From NCBI RefSeq assembly GCF_004348425.1, contig NZ_SMKK01000067.1, positions 1-40,827 on the forward strand: a stretch of DNA of 40,827 bases. The letters are read 5' to 3'. This DNA comes from Actinomadura sp. 7K507 (GTDB lineage: Bacteria; Actinomycetota; Actinomycetes; Streptosporangiales; Streptosporangiaceae). Shown piece by piece: positions 1 to 7,751 of this stretch. The notes under the pieces were generated by a model that worked only from the letters and a program-made list of their open reading frames with translations, did not search any database and had not been told where the DNA came from. The translations under genes were made by a program, and so were the position numbers. Numbering within the stretch: the stretch's first letter is position 1; each line of letters begins with the position of its first letter.

Positions 1-34
1 GCGCTACGTCTGGCGGCGGACCGCGCCGCGACGG

Positions 35-56
35 TACAGTTTGGAAACAGCGTTTC
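35..56 (+). promoter_or_regulatory. Possible promoter/operator of the nine-gene operon
   Basis: A TACAGT hexamer at 35-40 could be a -10 box. It is followed at 44-56 by the inverted repeat GAAAC-AGC-GTTTC (5-bp arms, 3-base spacer), where a regulator could sit over the transcription start. No good -35 box is visible 17 bases upstream, and the window begins too close to show more. This is a weak call. Confidence 0.3.
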
Positions 57-78
57 GCCAGTGGAACCAGGAGGCGGC

Positions 79-1698
79 ATGGGTCCGGTCAAGGGTCCGG
101 TCCGGGTGGCCGCCGTCCAGTTCGCGACCGGCCGGGACGCCGGCGCGAACCTGGACGCCTGCCTGCGGATGATCGACGAGGCGGCCGGCGCCGGCGCGCG
201 CCTCATCGTCCTGCCGGAGTTCTGCAACCGCATCTCCTGGTACGACGACCGCGCCGCGGCGGAACGCGCCGCCTGCACGCCCGACGGCCCGTTCCTGGCC
301 GCCGTCGCCGCCCGCGCCGCCGCGCACCGCGCCCACATCAAGATCAACGTGACGCTCGCCGCCGGCGGGCGGGTGACGGTCGCCAGCCTCCTCTACGGCC
401 CGGACGGGGCCCTGCTCGGCCGCGCCGACAAGCTCGTCCTGATGGGCGCCGAGGGCGACCACCTCGACGCCGGCACCGCCGCCGGGCCCGTGATCGACAC
501 CCCGCACGGCCGGGTCGGCATGTACGCGTGCATGGAGGGCGTCACCAGCGAGGTACCCCGCGACCTGGCCGTCCGGGGCGCGCAGCTGCTGCTCAACAGC
601 CTCAACTCGTTCGCCCTGGACGAGGCGAGCCTGCACATCCCGGTGCGGGCCGCCGAGAACCGCGTGTGGGTGGTGGCGGCCAACAAGGTCGGCCCGCTGC
701 TTCCGGAGGAGGCGCTGCCCGCCATCGCCGCGCGGCTCGGCGTCCCCGCCGGCCTGCTGGACGGCGCGGGCGAGAGCCAGATCGTCGCCCCCGACGGCAC
801 CGTCGTGGCCAAGGCGCCGCGCACCGGCGAGGCGGTCGTCGTCGCCGACATCGACCCCGCGCTCGCCGACGACAAGGTCCGCCCGGACGGGACGGACCTG
901 TTCGCCGCGCGCCGGCCCGCCCTCTACGCGCCGATCACCGCCCCGCCCGTCCCGCGTTCCGCGCCCGCCGGGGCCGCGAAGCTCAACGCCGCCGTGGTCC
1001 GCTCCCCCGGCCTGGTGGCCGAGGCGGTCCGGGCGGGCGCCGAGCTGGTCGTCCTGCCCGAGCTGGCGTTCGGCGCCGCGGCCCGCCCCGCCGGCGCCAT
1101 CGCCGCGCTAGCCGAGGCCGTGCGCGGCACCGCCGCCCACGCGGTGACCACCGTGCGGGACGGCGACGGCGGCCACGCGGCGTACCTGGTGGGCGCGGAC
1201 GGCCTCGCGGGACGCCAGCCCCGGCTGCACGGCGGCGCCGGCGAGAAGCTGGAGATCTTCACGCTTCCCTGGGGGCGGCTCGCGCTCATCGCCGGCGACG
1301 ACGCGCTGTTCCCCGAGACGTTCCGGCTCGCCGCCATCGCCGACGCCGACGTCGCCGCGGTCCCGTTCACCCCCCTCGAACCGTGGGAGACCGCGCTCGG
1401 CCTGCCCGAGCGGTCCGCCGAGAACCGGCTGAACGTCGTCGCGTCCGGCCCGGACGGCGGGCTGATCCTGGCCCTGCCCGCCGACTTCACGCTTTGGACG
1501 TCCTGGGACGGCCCCTTCGAGGGACGCATCAGCCATCCCCTGGTCAACCAGGCGGGAGGGCCGGTCACCATCGCCGGCGTCCACCCCGCCCAGGCCGTCA
1601 ACCGGCTCGTCTCCAAGAACACCGACCTGGTCGGCGGGCGGCCCGCGCACGCGGTCGCCGCGCTGGCCGCAGACGCACCGAGCGGAGCGCCCCGTTGA
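79..1698 (+). CDS. Two-domain nitrilase/carbon-nitrogen hydrolase family protein
   Basis: A 539-residue member of the nitrilase superfamily, which hydrolyses nitriles, amides or carbamoyl groups through a Glu-Lys-Cys triad. The N-terminal half (about 8-290) has the full triad: E47 in VLPEF, K118 in ADKLVL and C151 in GMYACMEG. The C-terminal half (about 310-530) looks like a second nitrilase fold. It repeats the VLPEL strand, but the cysteine position reads IAGDDALF and no lysine motif is visible, so it is probably inactive. A single-domain family member is about 270-330 residues, so this is a tandem fusion. The ATG at 79 is preferred over the in-frame GTG at 61 because AGGAGG (69-74) lies just upstream of it. 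It is the first gene of the operon, and its stop overlaps the next start (TTGA). The substrate cannot be read from sequence. An amide or lactam of a tetrapyrrole breakdown product is only a guess. Confidence 0.85.
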   Translation: MGPVKGPVRVAAVQFATGRDAGANLDACLRMIDEAAGAGARLIVLPEFCNRISWYDDRAAAERAACTPDGPFLAAVAARAAAHRAHIKINVTLAAGGRVTVASLLYGPDGALLGRADKLVLMGAEGDHLDAGTAAGPVIDTPHGRVGMYACMEGVTSEVPRDLAVRGAQLLLNSLNSFALDEASLHIPVRAAENRVWVVAANKVGPLLPEEALPAIAARLGVPAGLLDGAGESQIVAPDGTVVAKAPRTGEAVVVADIDPALADDKVRPDGTDLFAARRPALYAPITAPPVPRSAPAGAAKLNAAVVRSPGLVAEAVRAGAELVVLPELAFGAAARPAGAIAALAEAVRGTAAHAVTTVRDGDGGHAAYLVGADGLAGRQPRLHGGAGEKLEIFTLPWGRLALIAGDDALFPETFRLAAIADADVAAVPFTPLEPWETALGLPERSAENRLNVVASGPDGGLILALPADFTLWTSWDGPFEGRISHPLVNQAGGPVTIAGVHPAQAVNRLVSKNTDLVGGRPAHAVAALAADAPSGAPR

Positions 1699-2498
1699 AG
1701 GAAACCCTGCAGCACGTCGAGCAGATGCTCGACGAATCCCCCACCGTGGACGTCACCGAGACCTTCCAGCGGTTCGACGCGATCCTGGACGCGCTCAAGG
1801 CGAAGATCGACGCGAGGTTCGAGACGACCCGCGACCCGTCCACGGAGGCGCTGGAGACCTACGGCACCTACCCGGACGGGCCGGGCGGGACCCTCGCCGC
1901 CTACAGCGGCCCGGAGGTCGACTGGATGGTGCGCTCCTGGCTCGGCAACCCGGCCGCGAGCTTCGCCAACCTGCACCTGACCGTGTGGCTCGGCCCCCAC
2001 GTCCGGGTGCCGCACCTCGGCATCGCGCTGCTGGTCTGGCCGGAGGGCTGGTTCTACCTCGACTCGGTGCCGCGCACCAACCTCCTCAGCGACGGCGAGT
2101 ACTACGACCGGTACTACGAGCCGCTCAACGAGCAGTGGCTGGCCGTCCGCGAGCAGAACCCCGGCTTCGAGTGGTTCACCAGCCGCGCCGGGTTCATCCG
2201 GGCGAGCCTGTCGCCGACCGCGCACTGCTACTCCTTCCCGCGCGCGGAGAAGAACATCGACCTCGTCGGGCGGCTGCTGGACGAGCACGTGGACCGCTGG
2301 CTCGGCTGGGTGGACGAGGCCGAGACCGTCCCCGAGGCCGAGCGCCCGGCGCTGGCCGCGACCGACCTGGCGATCCGCCGCAACATCGCCGAGCGCGACC
2401 CCGCCAACGTCATGGGCGTCCGCTACTTCGGGCAGGAGACCACCGACCTCCTCGTCCGCGGCCTGTGGGGCGGCGACCGGAAGCTGCCGCGCCCATGA
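1695..2498 (+). CDS. Red chlorophyll catabolite reductase (RCCR)-like protein, copy 1
   Basis: A 267-residue soluble protein that resembles plant RCCR, the ferredoxin-dependent reductase of the phyllobilin pathway, related in fold to ferredoxin-dependent bilin reductases. The resemblance, judged from memory of the plant proteins, lies in the central strand FYLDSVPRTNL (plant LLLDLPPRKDL), followed by a Y/D-rich helix, then GFIRASLSPTA (plant FIRSVVSPTA) and a C-terminal helix ending in the LLDEHVDRWLGW region (plant IIDNHVGPIAKEML). There is no signal peptide and no Fe-S cysteine motif, as expected for this fold. The start is a rare TTG at 1695 with GGAG seven bases upstream, overlapping the stop of the nitrilase gene. 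An internal ATG at 1725 is the alternative. A related but divergent copy lies at 4681. The reductase role and the substrate are inferred; the family assignment is fairly good. Confidence 0.7.
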   Translation: MKETLQHVEQMLDESPTVDVTETFQRFDAILDALKAKIDARFETTRDPSTEALETYGTYPDGPGGTLAAYSGPEVDWMVRSWLGNPAASFANLHLTVWLGPHVRVPHLGIALLVWPEGWFYLDSVPRTNLLSDGEYYDRYYEPLNEQWLAVREQNPGFEWFTSRAGFIRASLSPTAHCYSFPRAEKNIDLVGRLLDEHVDRWLGWVDEAETVPEAERPALAATDLAIRRNIAERDPANVMGVRYFGQETTDLLVRGLWGGDRKLPRP

Positions 2499-3454
2499 AC
2501 GCCCCGTCCATGAGCACGCTCCCCATGAACGTCCGGTCCCTGTGGTGGTCCGCGGCGAGCGGCGGCAGCCCCCCGTTCGGCACCTCCCACCTGAAGGTCT
2601 ACTACCCGGCGCGGGCGGAGGGCACCGACGCCGAACGGCTCTCCGGGCAGATCCCGCCCGACCCCGCCGGCGCGCCCTACCCGGTGGTCGTGTTCTGCTC
2701 CGGAGTCAACGTCGAGCAGGCCGTGTACCGGCCGCTCGCCGCCGCCATCGCGGCCGCGGGCTTCGTCGTGGTGACGTTCGACCGCGTCGCCGAACTGTTC
2801 GGCGGCCAGGTCGGGCTCACCCCGGGCGTCGACCTCGACGCGGCGCGCCCGGACGCCTACGGCACCCGCCCCACCTGCCCGGCGCTGCCCGCCGTCATCG
2901 GCGCGCTGGAGGAGATCGGCCTGCTCAAGGGCGTCCTCGACCTCGACCGGATCGCCCTCGGCGGGCACTCGGCGGGCGGCACCGTGGTGCTGCAGTCGGC
3001 CCGGTTCCTGCCCGGCGTCCGGGCCTGCTTCGCCTACGGCGCCCACACGATGGTCGCCACCATGCTGGGGTGGCCCGCCGGAACCGTGCTGCCCGCGCAG
3101 GTGGACTGCCCGGTGCTGCTCGGCGCCGGCACCCGGGACGGCGTGATCATGGGCAGCAGCGACCGGTACGGGCAGGACGCCGCCGCCGACCCGATCACGC
3201 GCACCTTCACCGAGGCCCTCTCCGGCCCGGACGACATGCTCGCCCTGCTGAAGGGCGCCAACCACTTCGCCATCGCGGACCCCGTCGACCCGACGGCGGC
3301 CCGCGCCTTCCTCGACCTGGAGGCCGAGACCGACCCCGCCGCGGCCCGCGGCGCCTTCACGGACCTCACCGTCGCGTTCCTCCGCGCCCACCTGCGCGGC
3401 GAGGACGTGGCGCCGTCCGCCGACCCGGCGCACATCGACCTGCGGCGCCGATAG
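2495..3454 (+). CDS. Alpha/beta hydrolase, chlorophyllase/dienelactone-hydrolase-like
   Basis: A 319-residue alpha/beta hydrolase. The nucleophile elbow is GGHSAGG with S159. The likely acid is D215 in GTRDGVI and the likely base H257 in GANHFAI. The segment PYPVVVFCSG is followed by an Ala-rich helix and GFVVVTFDR, a layout shared with chlorophyllases and PET-hydrolase/dienelactone-hydrolase relatives. In plants, enzymes of this type (chlorophyllase, pheophytinase) remove the phytol tail before ring opening, so this one could de-esterify the pathway substrate. That is inferred from context, because the fold alone does not fix specificity. The ATG at 2495 overlaps the previous stop (ATGA). 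In-frame ATGs at 2510 and 2525 are alternatives. The Rieske gene starts nine bases after its stop. Confidence 0.7.
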   Translation: MNAPSMSTLPMNVRSLWWSAASGGSPPFGTSHLKVYYPARAEGTDAERLSGQIPPDPAGAPYPVVVFCSGVNVEQAVYRPLAAAIAAAGFVVVTFDRVAELFGGQVGLTPGVDLDAARPDAYGTRPTCPALPAVIGALEEIGLLKGVLDLDRIALGGHSAGGTVVLQSARFLPGVRACFAYGAHTMVATMLGWPAGTVLPAQVDCPVLLGAGTRDGVIMGSSDRYGQDAAADPITRTFTEALSGPDDMLALLKGANHFAIADPVDPTAARAFLDLEAETDPAAARGAFTDLTVAFLRAHLRGEDVAPSADPAHIDLRRR

Positions 3455-3463
3455 GGAGCCGAC

Positions 3464-4684
3464 ATGCTGAAGAACTTCTGGTACGCGGTGGAGTTCGCCG
3501 ACGCCGTCACCCGCACCCCCAAGCGGGTCACGTGCCTCGGCCAGGACTTCGTCATCTACCGCAAGCGCGACGGCGCCGTGGTCTGCCTGTCGGACCTGTG
3601 CGCGCACCGCGGCGCGGCGCTGTCGAGGGGCACGCTGGTCGACGACCAGATCGCCTGCCCCTACCACGGCTGGCGGTACGACCCGGCGGGCGCCTGCACG
3701 CTGATCCCGGCCAACCCCGAGGGTCGCGGCATCCCGAAGAAGGCCCGCGTCGACTCCTACCCGGTCCGGGAGGAGTACGGGATGATCTGGGCGTTCCTCG
3801 GCGACCTGCCCGAGGACGAGAGGCCCCCGATCCCGCACTTCCCCGAGCACGACGACCCGTCGTTCGCCCGGGTGGACGTCGAGATGGTGATCGAGGCCAA
3901 CTACGAGCGGACGTTCGAGAACGTCGTGGACGCCTCGCACACGCCGTTCGTGCACGGCACCCGGTTCGGAAACCCGGACAAGCCGGAGATCCCCGACTAC
4001 GAGATCACCCAGGACGACTGGTCGGCCGTGGCCGACATCAAGCTCAGCCCGCCGCCCGCCCGGGGCCTGTGGAAGCGCCTCTACAAGAAGGACGGGCCCA
4101 GCGAGCTGGTGGTGACCAACGGCTGGTACCTGCCGAACATCGTCAAGCTGCACGTGCGGCTGCCGTTCGGCGACATGATCCTCTACGACCACAACATCCC
4201 GCTGAGCCGGGACCGCACCCTGATCAAGATCGTCGGCTACCGCAACTTCTTCACCGGGAAGTGGGCCGACCGCGACTCCCGCCGCCGCATCGCGAGCATC
4301 CTGCTCCAGGACAAGCCGGTGGTGGAGAGCCAGCGCCCCGAGCTGCTGCCCTACGACCTGCCCGCCGAGCTGCACCTGCGCAGCGACTCCCTCCAGGTCG
4401 CCTACCGGCGGCGCCGGCAGCAGCTGATGGCCGACGGGTGGTGGATCGGCGACGAGGACATGATGTCCGACCCCGGCCCGCGCAAGAGCGCCACCGTCAT
4501 CGCCTCCCCCGCCCGCCGCGAGAACCCGGAGCTGGCACGGGCCTGGATGCACAAAGCGCGGGGCGCGGAGACACGCGGCGCGGACCCCGCGGCCGCGGAG
4601 ACGTCCAACGGGACGGTGCACGAAGCGCCCGCCGAGGAGACCGCGGCGGCCGCGAAAACGACCGGCGAAGGAGAAGACAAGTGA
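3464..4684 (+). CDS. Rieske non-heme iron oxygenase (pheophorbide a oxygenase/VanA-like)
   Basis: A 406-residue oxygenase alpha subunit. The Rieske [2Fe-2S] ligands are C46-x-H48 (CAHRGA) and C65-x2-H68 (CPYHGW). The mononuclear iron site follows the pattern D156-x2-H159-x4-H164 (DASHTPFVH). Enzymes of this architecture take electrons from a reductase or ferredoxin and hydroxylate, demethylate or open rings. The PAO/TIC55 branch opens pheophorbide a, and the VanA branch demethylates aromatics. Unlike plant PAO it has no C-terminal CxxC motif and no C-terminal membrane helices, so it is not a plain orthologue. The last 40 residues are an Ala/Glu-rich low-complexity tail. No reductase or ferredoxin partner is encoded nearby. 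GGGAG lies upstream of the ATG at 3464. Its stop overlaps the next gene (GTGA). It sits between the two RCCR-like genes, which is the main reason to suspect a tetrapyrrole substrate. Confidence 0.85.
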   Translation: MLKNFWYAVEFADAVTRTPKRVTCLGQDFVIYRKRDGAVVCLSDLCAHRGAALSRGTLVDDQIACPYHGWRYDPAGACTLIPANPEGRGIPKKARVDSYPVREEYGMIWAFLGDLPEDERPPIPHFPEHDDPSFARVDVEMVIEANYERTFENVVDASHTPFVHGTRFGNPDKPEIPDYEITQDDWSAVADIKLSPPPARGLWKRLYKKDGPSELVVTNGWYLPNIVKLHVRLPFGDMILYDHNIPLSRDRTLIKIVGYRNFFTGKWADRDSRRRIASILLQDKPVVESQRPELLPYDLPAELHLRSDSLQVAYRRRRQQLMADGWWIGDEDMMSDPGPRKSATVIASPARRENPELARAWMHKARGAETRGADPAAAETSNGTVHEAPAEETAAAAKTTGEGEDK

Positions 4685-5412
4685 CGGCGTCCCTGCCCAG
4701 GGCACTGAGCGAACGGACCATGGCGGCGCTGTCCGGCGTCGAGGAGCTGACCCCGGTCACCGTGCGGGAACTGACGAGCCCGATGTCCCCCGGCCCCGTC
4801 GGCGAGCTGGAGGTCCTGCGCGGCGAGCGGATCGCCAAGGTCGTCCGCATCGGCCTGACGGTCGAGCAGATCGGCATGGACAGCCACATGATCTTCGCGT
4901 TCGCCCCGGCGGACTCGGCCGTCCCGCACTTCACGCTCGACTCGGTCATGGCGGGCGGCTACCTCGCCTACCACATCGACCTCGTCCAGCGCGCCGACCT
5001 GGCGTGCCACCTGGAGTACACCAACGCGGTCTACCAGCCGCTCACCCCCGCGTTCGAGGAGGTCCGGGAGCGGTTCGGGCCGTCCACCGCCGCGATCGGC
5101 CCCCGCCAGCACGCGATGATGTCGCCCTGGATGCTGGTGAACAGGGCCGACGAGGAGCACTTCGCCGCGATCGGCGAGTACCTCGACCGGTATTTCGAGC
5201 ACTGGCGCGGCCTGGTCGACAAGGGCCTGCCCGCCGACGTCGTGGCGACCCTCGCCGACACCGACCTGGCCGCGCGCGACGAGCGCAGCCGCGCGAACCT
5301 GTTCAGCCCCGAGGTCGACCCGGTCTGGGCCAACGTGACGCGGCTGCTCGGCGACGAGCAGTCCGAGGCGCTGCGCGGCGAACTTCTGACGAACGAGGTG
5401 CAGGGTGGCTGA
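4681..5412 (+). CDS. RCCR/bilin-reductase-like protein, copy 2
   Basis: A 243-residue protein with the same overall layout as the RCCR-like protein at 1695 but strongly diverged from it. The core strands read HFTLDSVM and YHIDLVQRADL, aligning with the plant LLLDLPPRKDL strand. An acidic, tyrosine-containing helix follows (NAVYQPLTPAFEEV), then a segment corresponding to the SPTA region and a helix YLDRYFEHWRGLVD. The start is GTG at 4681, overlapping the Rieske stop, with GAAGGAG about eight bases upstream. In known bilin reductases a substrate is reduced in two-electron steps without metals or flavin. Two paralogues in one operon could act as a heterodimer or at successive steps. This is inferred from family and context. 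I am less sure of this copy than of the first. Confidence 0.6.
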   Translation: MTASLPRALSERTMAALSGVEELTPVTVRELTSPMSPGPVGELEVLRGERIAKVVRIGLTVEQIGMDSHMIFAFAPADSAVPHFTLDSVMAGGYLAYHIDLVQRADLACHLEYTNAVYQPLTPAFEEVRERFGPSTAAIGPRQHAMMSPWMLVNRADEEHFAAIGEYLDRYFEHWRGLVDKGLPADVVATLADTDLAARDERSRANLFSPEVDPVWANVTRLLGDEQSEALRGELLTNEVQGG

Positions 5413-6355
5413 ACCGAGCGAGTGGCAGACCCGGATCGCCGGCGAGTGGCACGGCCGCCCGTCGCTGTTCGACGGCACCGGCACCTGGCAGGGGTACGAG
5501 GACATCCGCCGGTCGTCGGTGTTCGAGGACGGGACGACCACCTACTACATGGACGGCGGGCTGGAGGGCGGCGGCCCGATGGCCGGCCGGTTCCGGCTGG
5601 GCGCGCCGTTCGCGTTCGGGGTGGTCGACTCCGACAGCGACCGCCTCTACACCGGCCCCGACTTCCACGGCACCGGGCAGCCCTACGGCGGCTTCGTCGA
5701 CGCGCACTACTACGGGCCCGGCTGGCAGGTCGACCTCAACACCTGGAACCACGTGCTGCCCGACGGCGAGACGCAGGTCTACTCGTCCACCCTCTACCAG
5801 GGCTGGGCGGTCGTGGGCTGCTTCAACGGCGTCTACCGGCGCAGCACCGACTACGACGCCGACCCCGCGACCAGGGACGCGATCGCCGGGTTCCTGGAGG
5901 GTGAGACCCGCAACGGCCCCACCCCCTACATCCTGCCCACCAAGCAGCGCGGCGCCTACTCCGGCACCTGCGAGCTGTGGGGCGCCGACCAGAAGCTCAT
6001 CGGCGATGTGACCGTGTCGGTGGAGCTGGAACCGCTCGACCTGCTGCGCACCCGCCAGCACGTCACCTGGTCCGGCGCCCTCGACCGCATGTACACGGTC
6101 GAGGCGCGGCGGGACGGCTTCCGGCACTTCTACGAGGGACCGGACGCCTGGGGCAACGCGATCTCCTTCGGCCGGGCCAACTACCCCAGCCTGCACTTCA
6201 CCGACGTGTGGAAGGCCAAGGGCCGCGAATTCATGATCGACGCCGCGCCGGGGATGACCGCCGGCGAGACGCTCACCGTCGCGTACGAGCTCTTCGAGGG
6301 CAACGTGCTGACGTGCGTCCTGCACGGCGTCCTGACCTGGGAGGCCGCCCAGTGA
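5405..6355 (+). CDS. Unknown protein with tandem beta-barrel-like halves
   Basis: A 316-residue soluble protein that I cannot assign to a named family. It is rich in Trp, Tyr, Gly and alternating hydrophobic residues, suggesting mostly beta structure. It looks internally duplicated. The first half has RLYTGPDFHGTGQPYGG and ends GWAVVGCFNGVY. The second half has HFYEGPDAWGNAISFG and ends GNVLTCVLHGVLTW. Each half opens with a short Trp/Gly-rich strand and is the size of a lipocalin/calycin barrel. Calycins include the bilin-binding CpcS/CpcT lyases, so a pigment-binding or chaperone role is attractive but speculative. The start is GTG at 5405, overlapping the previous stop by eight bases. The next gene overlaps it by four. 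Confidence 0.7.
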   Translation: MAEPSEWQTRIAGEWHGRPSLFDGTGTWQGYEDIRRSSVFEDGTTTYYMDGGLEGGGPMAGRFRLGAPFAFGVVDSDSDRLYTGPDFHGTGQPYGGFVDAHYYGPGWQVDLNTWNHVLPDGETQVYSSTLYQGWAVVGCFNGVYRRSTDYDADPATRDAIAGFLEGETRNGPTPYILPTKQRGAYSGTCELWGADQKLIGDVTVSVELEPLDLLRTRQHVTWSGALDRMYTVEARRDGFRHFYEGPDAWGNAISFGRANYPSLHFTDVWKAKGREFMIDAAPGMTAGETLTVAYELFEGNVLTCVLHGVLTWEAAQ

Positions 6356-7140
6356 CCACGCGCGAGACCACGGTCGTCATCACGGGCGGGACGCGGGGCA
6401 TCGGCCTCGGCCTGGCGCGGGAGTTCCTCGCCCGGGACGCGCGGGTCGCGATCTGCGGCCGGTCCCGCGAAGGGGTCGACAAGGCCGTCGCCGAACTCGG
6501 GGACGGCGCGTCCGGCACGGTCTGCGACGTCGCCGACCGCGACCAGGTGCAGGCCCTGTGGGACTGGGCCGCCGCCGGACTCGGCCGCGTCGACCACTGG
6601 ATCAACAACGCCGGCGTCTCCACCTCCCGCCGCCCGCTCGCCGAGACGCCCGCCGGGCAGCTGGAGACCACGGTCGCCGTCAACTTCCTCGGCGTCCTGC
6701 ACGGCAGCGCGGTCGCGGTCGCGGGCATGACCGCGCAGGGCGGCGGGACGGTCTGGAACATGGCCGGCCTCGGCAGCGACGGCCGCACCGTCCCCGGCCT
6801 GGTCGGATACGGGGCGACCAAGCGCGGCACCGACTACCTCACCACCGGGCTGGCCAAGGAGGTCAAGGGCGGCCCGGTGAAGGTCGCGCACCTGTCCCCC
6901 GGCATGGTCGTCACCGACCTGCTGCTCAAGGACTACTCCCCCGAGGAGCTGGAGAAGGCCAAGAAGGTCTTCAACATCCTCGCCGACCGGGTGGAGACCG
7001 TGACGCCCTGGCTGGCCGAGAAGATCCTCGCCGGGACCGGGAACGGCGGGAAGGTCGCCTGGCTGACCACCCCCAAGATCATGGGACGGTTCGCCACGGC
7101 GAAGTTCCGCAAGCGCGACCTGTTCGCCGAGGCGCCATGA
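6352..7140 (+). CDS. Short-chain dehydrogenase resembling chlorophyll b reductase NYC1/NOL
   Basis: A 262-residue classical SDR. The cofactor loop is TGGTRGIG (residues 11-18), the NNAG motif lies in WINNAGVS, and the catalytic pair is Y153-x3-K157 (YGATK). Beyond the generic SDR core it carries features I associate with plant NYC1/NOL: WINNAG, a WNMAGLGSDG segment (plant FNMDGAGSGG), PGMVVTDLLL (plant PGMVLTELLL), and a C-terminal block VFNILAD...ETVTPWL...KVAWLTTPKIMG matching the plant MFNII...ETV...VNYLTPPRIL block. NYC1/NOL reduces the 7-formyl group of chlorophyll b. Reduction of a formyl or keto group on the pathway substrate is the natural inference. It starts at GTG 6352 (GTGA overlap) behind a GGGAGG. 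The SDR call is near certain; the subfamily rests on recalled sequences. Confidence 0.8.
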   Translation: MTTRETTVVITGGTRGIGLGLAREFLARDARVAICGRSREGVDKAVAELGDGASGTVCDVADRDQVQALWDWAAAGLGRVDHWINNAGVSTSRRPLAETPAGQLETTVAVNFLGVLHGSAVAVAGMTAQGGGTVWNMAGLGSDGRTVPGLVGYGATKRGTDYLTTGLAKEVKGGPVKVAHLSPGMVVTDLLLKDYSPEELEKAKKVFNILADRVETVTPWLAEKILAGTGNGGKVAWLTTPKIMGRFATAKFRKRDLFAEAP

Positions 7141-7751
7141 CCGACTACCCCGTCTCCCTCGCCGTCGAGGACTTCGTCCCCGTCGCGCTGACCGCGTTCG
7201 GGGTGGCGATGCTGCGGCACCGCCACCCCCTCGTCCTGCCGGCGGCGGTCCTGGTCGTGTCGGGCGGCTTCGCCAAGGCGACCTGGAAGCTCATCGTCGC
7301 GCTCGACGGCCCCGACATCCAGTGGATGTACCACGCGCTGTTCCCGCTGCTGGCCACCGGCTTCACCCTCCTGGTGTTCGCGCTGACGCGGGGCCGGTGG
7401 CGCGCGGCCCTGCCCGTCCCGCTCGCCGCCGCCCTGGCCGCCTCGGCGGCCCTGAGCGACACCTGGCCCGCCATGGTGTGGACGATCGCGGCGGTGACCG
7501 CCGTGGCGGTGCTGCTGGCGCTGGACGCCCGCCGCCGCGGCGACCCGCTCGCCGCGTCGCTGTTCGCGCTGTGGCTGGGCGGCCAGTACCTCCTCGGCCC
7601 GATGGCGGCGCGGGCCGAGCAGACCATCGCGCTGCAATGGGTCGAGCAGGCCTGCAACACCGTCACCCAGGCGGCCTTCGCGTTCGCCGCCTGGCGGCTC
7701 GGCCGGGCCGCGGACGCGAACAAGGAGAAAGAGGAGGCGGTGCCGGCATGA
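7137..7751 (+). CDS. Small integral membrane protein of unknown function
   Basis: A 204-residue protein with about six hydrophobic segments, at roughly residues 8-24, 30-48, 60-80, 88-105, 110-130 and 140-160. It ends in a charged cytosolic tail rich in Lys and Glu (NKEKEEAVPA). I recognise no family. It has no ATPase, permease or heme-binding signature that I can name. It is locked into the operon by ATGA overlaps at both ends, so it is presumably made with the enzymes. It could be a membrane anchor, a transporter of a hydrophobic pigment, or an electron-transfer partner. None of these can be read from the sequence. Confidence 0.7.
   Translation: MTDYPVSLAVEDFVPVALTAFGVAMLRHRHPLVLPAAVLVVSGGFAKATWKLIVALDGPDIQWMYHALFPLLATGFTLLVFALTRGRWRAALPVPLAAALAASAALSDTWPAMVWTIAAVTAVAVLLALDARRRGDPLAASLFALWLGGQYLLGPMAARAEQTIALQWVEQACNTVTQAAFAFAAWRLGRAADANKEKEEAVPA

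Noticed and set aside
4..636. A gene on the minus strand at the left edge
   Set aside because: It is antisense to the nitrilase gene, with no motif, and is explained as a shadow frame.
3464..4684. Naming the Rieske enzyme pheophorbide a oxygenase outright
   Set aside because: The C-terminal CxxC and membrane helices of PAO are missing. Only the Rieske and iron motifs and the gene context support it.
2423..4705. A 760-codon open frame antisense to the hydrolase and Rieske genes
   Set aside because: It has no domain, no ribosome site and a composition typical of a shadow frame. The genes on the + strand have clear motifs.
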